A DNA stretch of 64,000 bases from Verticillium longisporum (lineage: Eukaryota > Ascomycota > Sordariomycetes > Glomerellales > Plectosphaerellaceae). This document shows, piece after piece, positions 59,273 to 64,000 of this stretch (positions are counted from its first letter, which is position 1; every line of letters begins with the position of its first letter). The notes beneath the pieces are model-generated. The model saw only the letters and a program-made list of their open reading frames with translations. It was not told where the DNA came from and searched no databases. The DNA lies in assembly GCA_019188255.1 (NCBI GenBank), contig JAETXT010000007.1, positions 5,146,001 through 5,210,000 of the forward strand. Reading direction: 5' to 3'. Made by a program: the position numbers and the translations under genes.

Positions 59273-60673
59273 ATGGCTGCAGGTCCATATCATGATACCC
59301 CTGAGCTGTTCGCAGCTGGTTCATCCCCAGCCTGTCAGTTTGTTCCTGCAGACAGGAAGCTTTCGTGGGTATACTCGACGGTCGACGAGTATTACCCTAC
59401 GACACCACCTACTGAGCTATGCGAATCCGATGAAGAGCTTTGCGAAGCCGCCTCCAGCTCTGTACACCTTGATCGTGAGCCACTTGTGGCCGTGCTCGGG
59501 GTTGGATACGTTGGCGAGCACCTCGTCAGCAACTTTGCTCGCAAATACGACGTCCTCGGTTTCGATGTCTCGGAATCTCGAGTGCGGCACCTGGCGGAGA
59601 CCTTTCCCTCCGACACCAGGGCCAAGTTTACATGCAGGCCGAAGGACCTCGCCCACGCCACTCACTTTCTCATATCTGTGCCGACACTTCTTCGCCCGGA
59701 TCAGACCATCGACTCGTCCTTCCTGCGGTCTGCCATCAACAACATTGCCACCTACGCACGACAGGGCTCGGTAGTCGTTGTCGAGTCGTCTGTTGCGGTC
59801 GGCATGACCCGCAACCTTCTCGGCACCCTTGCCAAGGAACGCGGCTTCTTCGCTGGCATGTCACCAGAACGTGTCGACCCTGGCCGCACGGAACCTCCCG
59901 CACATGCCATCCCCAAGATTGTGTCTGGGCTGGACGACGTGGTTCCCGGGTCTTTAAATGCCATCATCCGGCTGTACTCGCAAGTTTTTGACAAGGTCGT
60001 CCCCGTCAGTCGCCCTGAAGTGGCCGAGATGATGAAGTTGTACGAGAACTGCCAGCGCATGATGTGCATAGCTTTCGCCAACGAGATGGCCGACGCCTGC
60101 ACCCCTCACAAGGTTGACCCATACGAGGTATGCCGCGCGGCGTCGACCAAGCCCTTCGGCTACATGCCATTCGCCCCTTCTCTCGGCGTTGGAGGACACT
60201 GCATACCAGTCAACCCATACTATCTGCTCTCCAACTCGGCATTTCCCCTACTCAAAGCCGCAACAGAAAAGATGCGAGCTCGTCCCGCAGCTGTGGCCGA
60301 AAGGGTTGTAGAAGCCCTTTACAATGATGCAACGACAGACTGCTTCCAACTCAACACTAGCCGACCCTCTGTTCTCGTCGTTGGTATCGGCTTCAAGCGT
60401 GGTCAATCGCATCTAGCCAACTCTCCCGGTCTCGACTTGGCCCGGAGCTTGGTGCTGACGGAGAAGGTTGAAGTTACTTGGGTTGATCCGCTCGTCAAGC
60501 AAGAGGCCGTGCCACAAATCAAAAAGCTTGACGAAACCTCTGAATGGAACAGCGAATCTCTTCGCCAGCGGTTCAACATGATTGTGGTGGCCTTTAGACA
60601 GGAGGAACTCGACTTTCAGGTGCTTGAGGGTATGGAAGCCAAGGGTGTGCGAGTGGAAATGTGGTGCGACTAG
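59273..60673 (+). CDS. Nucleotide-sugar 6-dehydrogenase, UDP-HexNAc (WbpA/WecC/TviB-like) type
   Basis: 466 residues, no intron. NAD-dependent four-electron oxidation of a UDP-sugar to a UDP-uronate in the cytosol. An unusual ~70-residue N-terminal extension (Pro/Glu/Ser-rich) precedes the Rossmann motif VAVLGVGYVGEHL (~74-86). Then SVPTLL, SSVAVGMTRNLL, MSPERVDPG, MMKLYENCQRMMCIAFANE (catalytic Lys ~255) and the nucleophile box LGVGGHCIPVNPYYL (Cys310), ending with a second nucleotide-fold segment VLVVGIGFKRGQ. GVGGHC-I-V-PYYL is the box of bacterial UDP-GlcNAc/ManNAc dehydrogenases; ordinary eukaryotic UDP-glucose dehydrogenases have GFGGSCFxKD. The ATG in ACATGGC follows an in-frame TTG-led stretch that is not used. 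No introns and bacterial-type motifs could reflect ancient transfer. Substrate is inferred. Confidence 0.93.
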   Translation: MAAGPYHDTPELFAAGSSPACQFVPADRKLSWVYSTVDEYYPTTPPTELCESDEELCEAASSSVHLDREPLVAVLGVGYVGEHLVSNFARKYDVLGFDVSESRVRHLAETFPSDTRAKFTCRPKDLAHATHFLISVPTLLRPDQTIDSSFLRSAINNIATYARQGSVVVVESSVAVGMTRNLLGTLAKERGFFAGMSPERVDPGRTEPPAHAIPKIVSGLDDVVPGSLNAIIRLYSQVFDKVVPVSRPEVAEMMKLYENCQRMMCIAFANEMADACTPHKVDPYEVCRAASTKPFGYMPFAPSLGVGGHCIPVNPYYLLSNSAFPLLKAATEKMRARPAAVAERVVEALYNDATTDCFQLNTSRPSVLVVGIGFKRGQSHLANSPGLDLARSLVLTEKVEVTWVDPLVKQEAVPQIKKLDETSEWNSESLRQRFNMIVVAFRQEELDFQVLEGMEAKGVRVEMWCD

Positions 60674-61177
60674 GCGCAAACAGGTCTCCATTCTTGAACA
60701 CCAAAGATGCCAGGCCATTCTTTGCTGTGCGATTTTACTTTCTCAGGGTGTGTTTCTCTGGCTAGTCTTGGTAGAGTTGGAACTACATGATGGGCAAGAT
60801 GGTCTCTTAGAAGGTTATAATGCTTCGAGCGACCTCAAATACATGATTTAGTGTCTTTCTTGGTACACGGCTTCGTTTTTCTCGTTCTATGTGCTTGTGA
60901 GCCGACACTTGGCCATCCACTCGTCAGATCGGCACTGATCTGGGAGACACAAGGTGTATAATCATTTATTATTCATGACGAGCGCTGTCACTGTTGATCG
61001 TACTCCTCTTGGAATGATTGCACTCTGTAGGCAGCCATCTTATCTTGTACGTCTAGCTATTCACCGCACTTGTACCTTTCCAGTGCGCAAAACCGTGCCA
61101 GATAACCGAGCGACCTGTTCCTCATCAACAACCCTATGACTGGCAACCTAGCAGATCAACTATCTTCCAGTCGTCTA
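60674..61177. other. Convergent intergenic region
   Basis: About 500 bases between the dehydrogenase and the GPI-type protein gene, which converge. Only 3' flanks are expected and nothing else was seen. Confidence 0.5.
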
Positions 61178-61906
61178 TCATAACGCCAAGGCTCCAATAG
61201 CTCCTATCGCAGCAATCACGGCAGCGGCAGCTCCGGTCAGCCTGCTCGCCCCATTGGCACCCGTCACCTCAGGAGGCGACGTGGTAGATACCGTAGTAGG
61301 TCTCGTGGTCTCGCTTTCAGATACCACGCTCGTCAGCGCCTCGGAAGTAGGCGTCGCGCTGGCAGCCGAGAGGGTAGTGGATGGAACCGTGTCCAAAGGG
61401 GCGAACGTTGTGATACCCGGTCCGGTGAAGAGAACACCGTATCCATCAGAACAGCCTTCGTACTGCCCGTCGCCGATCAAGTTGGCCGTCAGCGTGGCGT
61501 TGTTACACTCGTAAGTGAATGTGCCGCCGAGCGCGCTGCTGATGCTGGACCACCAGCTTGTGTGGCTGGAGTAGTAAGGGGTGACAAGCTCGGAGAGACT
61601 GGCGGGGTATGTCATGGTGCACCACACGCCGCCCGGGCCGGACGACTCCGAGGGGGTGGTGAATGGGTTGGCTTCCATCCACTCTGATAACGCCGGAGCG
61701 GGCTTGGGAGCATTGGCTTCGAAGACGTCGTTCATGCCTTCAATACATACGGCAAGGTCGTCCCTCAGGGACTCCCCATCTTCTCCAGGCTCGTCAGCAT
61801 CATCTTGGCGTTTTAGAAGACTTCGCAGGGGGTTGGGGCTTATGGCTTGGGAAGCCGTGGCTGTTGCGGTCAATAAGCCCAAGATGAATAGAGACGAGTG
61901 ATGCAT
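61178..61906 (-). CDS. Secreted, probably GPI-anchored Ser/Thr-rich surface protein
   Basis: 242 residues, one exon. N-terminal signal peptide (HHSSLFILGLLTATATASQA), a dibasic KR near residue 33, then a ~120-residue domain with four cysteines (DLAVCIEGM, GGVWCTMTYPASLS, GTFTYECNNATL, GQYEGCSDGYGV) and an N-glycosylation site (NNAT). A Ser/Thr-rich stalk (~170-215) precedes a small-residue and hydrophobic tail (GAAAAVIAAIGAIGALAL), the usual GPI-attachment layout with an NGAS omega region. The Cys domain has a pattern seen in many small fungal surface proteins of unknown function. Its position beside polysaccharide genes suggests a wall role, which is inference only. Confidence 0.8.
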   Translation of the reverse strand: MHHSSLFILGLLTATATASQAISPNPLRSLLKRQDDADEPGEDGESLRDDLAVCIEGMNDVFEANAPKPAPALSEWMEANPFTTPSESSGPGGVWCTMTYPASLSELVTPYYSSHTSWWSSISSALGGTFTYECNNATLTANLIGDGQYEGCSDGYGVLFTGPGITTFAPLDTVPSTTLSAASATPTSEALTSVVSESETTRPTTVSTTSPPEVTGANGASRLTGAAAAVIAAIGAIGALAL

Positions 61907-62675
61907 CGTGTCTCTTGTGGAATAGCGTAATTTTGAGGATCGAGTGATATGCGCGGATGCATATGTTCAATGTCCAGCTTCCCGCAACGGCTATTGATCG
62001 CCGGCGAGCCGCCTGGCTTTATGATTTCAACGTCGTCTCATATCGTACGTTTCTGTCAGCAGCAAAGGTGTAACCGTCTCCACGGAAGGATGGCTGGCCT
62101 CAATTTACCAAGGCAGTGCTCTGCGGCACAGTCGCTATTTATTTCCTCGAATGCCAAAATGGCCCAGCACCACAAAATAAGCAGGGGACCACACAAGCCT
62201 AACAACCTCGCGCAGCTCCTGCGCACAATTTGCGTCGCAGTGCCAGGCATTATCCTGAAAGAATGCTCACATGACCAGTTTACACAATGACACAAGACTT
62301 TTCTTTGTCGCTAGATGTAAATGCCAGAATCACCACGACCGAGTGTGAGAAACACACGGCCCGAGACAGCAACCAGTGAAATGGCAGCACGGACGAGTAG
62401 ATATTGAAAGCAGTCTGCGCATAGGGTATACAGCAACAGAGTGTCTGAGAGAATGATGACTGTACACGATGGCTAGAACAATGCGAAAACCAAAAAAGGA
62501 CGACGGACCAGGTCTCGTACAACGATACAGGCGTACCACACCACCTGGCCCCTTCTCATCTACATCAACCGCCATATCGCTTCAAGTAAAGAGAGATGGG
62601 ATGCGGGCTCGAAAATACAAGCTGCCGAGAAAAACAAATCAATGATAAAGGCACAGATGCCGGTCAAGCTGGTGC
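61907..62675. other. Intergenic region between GPI-type protein and sorting nexin genes
   Basis: Promoter of the minus-strand GPI-type protein and 3' flank of the minus-strand sorting nexin. Nothing coding was recognised. Confidence 0.45.
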
Positions 62676-64000
62676 TTAGTCGCCGAGAGGCATGCCGTCG
62701 AGCTCGTCAAGAAGACGGCGCCAGTTGTCTGCCAGCATCTCCGAGTACTTGACCCTCTCCTGGGCCCAGTCCTGGTTCCATCGGGATACGTGGTACTGTG
62801 TCGACTGGAAGTAGATGAGCTCGTCGCGAATGCACTCCTTGACGAAGATGGACCTGTTGTGCTGATTGACGATGGATTCCTTGTCCTGTCGAATGTTAGT
62901 ATTTGCCGTTTAATAAAATCTTCTCGGCTTCTCACCTTAATAATGGCCTCGACCACCTTCTCAATCTCGCCCGGCTTAACAAGCCCATCCGGCTTGCCGC
63001 GGAGATTCGCAAGTTTGCTCTCGTTAGTTTGTATCCTCCGTTCCAGGTAGGGAATGTTGTCTTTGTCCAGTCGATTGCGTCGTTCGAACATCTCACGAAT
63101 GGCGACGAGCGAGTCACGCTGTCGCTTCAGGTCCTCCAGTACGCCTTGATCCCAGGCTTTGCTCTCATCCTCCATCAGGCTCTGGCAAGTCTTGAGGTGC
63201 TTGCCCATGGCGGTGAGGCCGTCGTTGAGCAGTGGCACGTCATTCGTGTCGGTGGCATACGTGTCGTTGCTGAGCTCGGTCAATGACTGGAGCGACAGAG
63301 CAATACGTGCGTGGTCGGCCGCTACGCCGTCGCTACGCTTGACAAGACGGTCCATAATGTTGCAGACATTGATGTAAAGCTCAGCTGAGCGTCTGACGCC
63401 AGTCCTGCTGCGGTCGAATAGTTCTTCCAACGTGGCCGGCAGAGAGTCTTCAAGACCAGGGGGCAGAGTGCGCCCAACAAATTCGTCTTGCACCGAGATT
63501 GTAGCTTGCTTCCGCCAGACAGTGAGCTCCTACAGTCTAGTCAGCATTCAAGATCAGCTTCAGAATTGGGTGAGTCAAGCGTACGGTTGGTACAGTGAGA
63601 AACATAATGACGAGCTGTTCTTGTCCCAAGATGGGGTGGCGTACAACAGCGTTGAGGAACCGTGCGAGCCCACGACGTCGCTTCTCGATGAACGCGCCGT
63701 CATTGGAGAGATGGTTACCGTTGACTTGGGGGCACAGAGCATTAGTCAGAGGTCTTCAAGTCGGACAGGAATACTAACCTGCAACACGCTTTGGCGGCAA
63801 GAGAGGAAGCACACGGAAAGGGTATCGTTTGTGCAAACAGTCCAGAAGCCACACAAAATCGCTGTACCTGCGGACCACCTTACTTCCTCTTCGGGAGGAG
63901 GATACTTCGTAATTGTGGTGCTGGAAGAAGAAAAGGCCCTCTTTTTCTGGCATCAGGGAAACGACAATGTTCTCCTCGACGGCGCCGCCGGTGCGGTTGC
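62676..64000 (-). CDS. MVP1: Sorting nexin, MVP1/SNX8-like (PX-BAR), 5' end beyond the window
   Basis: Endosomal membrane-remodelling protein for retrograde and vacuolar sorting. Four exons are visible: 64000-63779 (incomplete at the left of the protein), 63724-63585, 63529-62936 and 62885-62676. The PX domain binds phosphatidylinositol 3-phosphate: NIVVSLMPEKEGLFFFQHHN, RRYSDFVWLLDCLHKRYPFR, LPLLPPKRV, HLSNDGAFIEKRRRGLARFL, HPILGQEQLVIMFLT. The BAR region follows: LVKRSDGVAADHARIALSLQ, MGKHLKTCQSLMEDESKAWD, LKRQRDSLVAIREMFERR, IKDKESIVNQHNRSIFVKEC, YFQSTQYHVSRWNQDW, ending RLLDELDGMPLGD. All introns are GT-AG and in phase. The N-terminal part, often low complexity in Mvp1, is missing here. 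Confidence 0.93.

Overview
The window comes from a filamentous ascomycete nuclear genome, most likely a Sordariomycete. Genes carry short GT-AG introns of about 45-110 nt with fungal branch sites such as CTAAC or CTGAC. The G-protein beta subunit, Zn2Cys6 regulator, alternative NADH dehydrogenase and CBM18-type chitin deacetylases are all of filamentous-fungal type. The transposon is a pogo/Fot1/Pot2-like element. No tRNA, rRNA or CRISPR array was recognised.

Layout. 0.5-3.8 kb: an Aro80-like Zn2Cys6 transcription factor (+). 4.3-7.3 kb: a TAF14-like YEATS protein (-) and a RanBP1/Yrb1 protein (-), separated by a 16-bp x 9 tandem repeat. 8.3-14.1 kb: a conserved one-TM protein (-) and a BDM-1/PhLP-type phosducin-like protein (-). 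16.1-18.5 kb: a nested transposon, with a Pot2/Fot1-like element at a TA inside a hAT-like MITE that has an 8-bp target duplication. 21.2-29.4 kb: G-beta (-) and a type-II NADH dehydrogenase (-), separated by about 5 kb without recognisable genes. 33.5-45.6 kb: four + strand genes, namely a proline-rich one-TM protein, a coiled-coil protein, a DUF3716-like Cys-motif protein and a WD40-like protein. 45.8-61.9 kb: a candidate extracellular polysaccharide locus. 62.7-64 kb: an MVP1/SNX8-like sorting nexin that runs off the right edge.

The most interesting region is 45.8-61.9 kb. It groups two secreted chitin/polysaccharide deacetylases carrying CBM18 modules on both sides of the NodB domain, a divergent chitin-synthase-like GT2 membrane enzyme, a nucleotide-sugar 6-dehydrogenase whose active site resembles the bacterial UDP-HexNAc dehydrogenases rather than ordinary UDP-glucose dehydrogenase, and a probable GPI-anchored surface protein. 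Together these could make, deacetylate and anchor an amino-sugar and/or uronic-acid polymer. This pathway is an inference from gene content and adjacency.

Caveat on sequence quality. At least six recognisable genes, plus the transposase, need one-base (sometimes two-base) indels, nearly all in C/G or A/T homopolymers, before the family-consistent protein can be read. Because conserved housekeeping-type genes are affected at homopolymers, assembly error is more likely than mass pseudogenisation. The affected entries say so. Other genes (G-beta, phosducin-like, both deacetylases, GT2, dehydrogenase, WD40) read cleanly, and their summed exon lengths are divisible by three.
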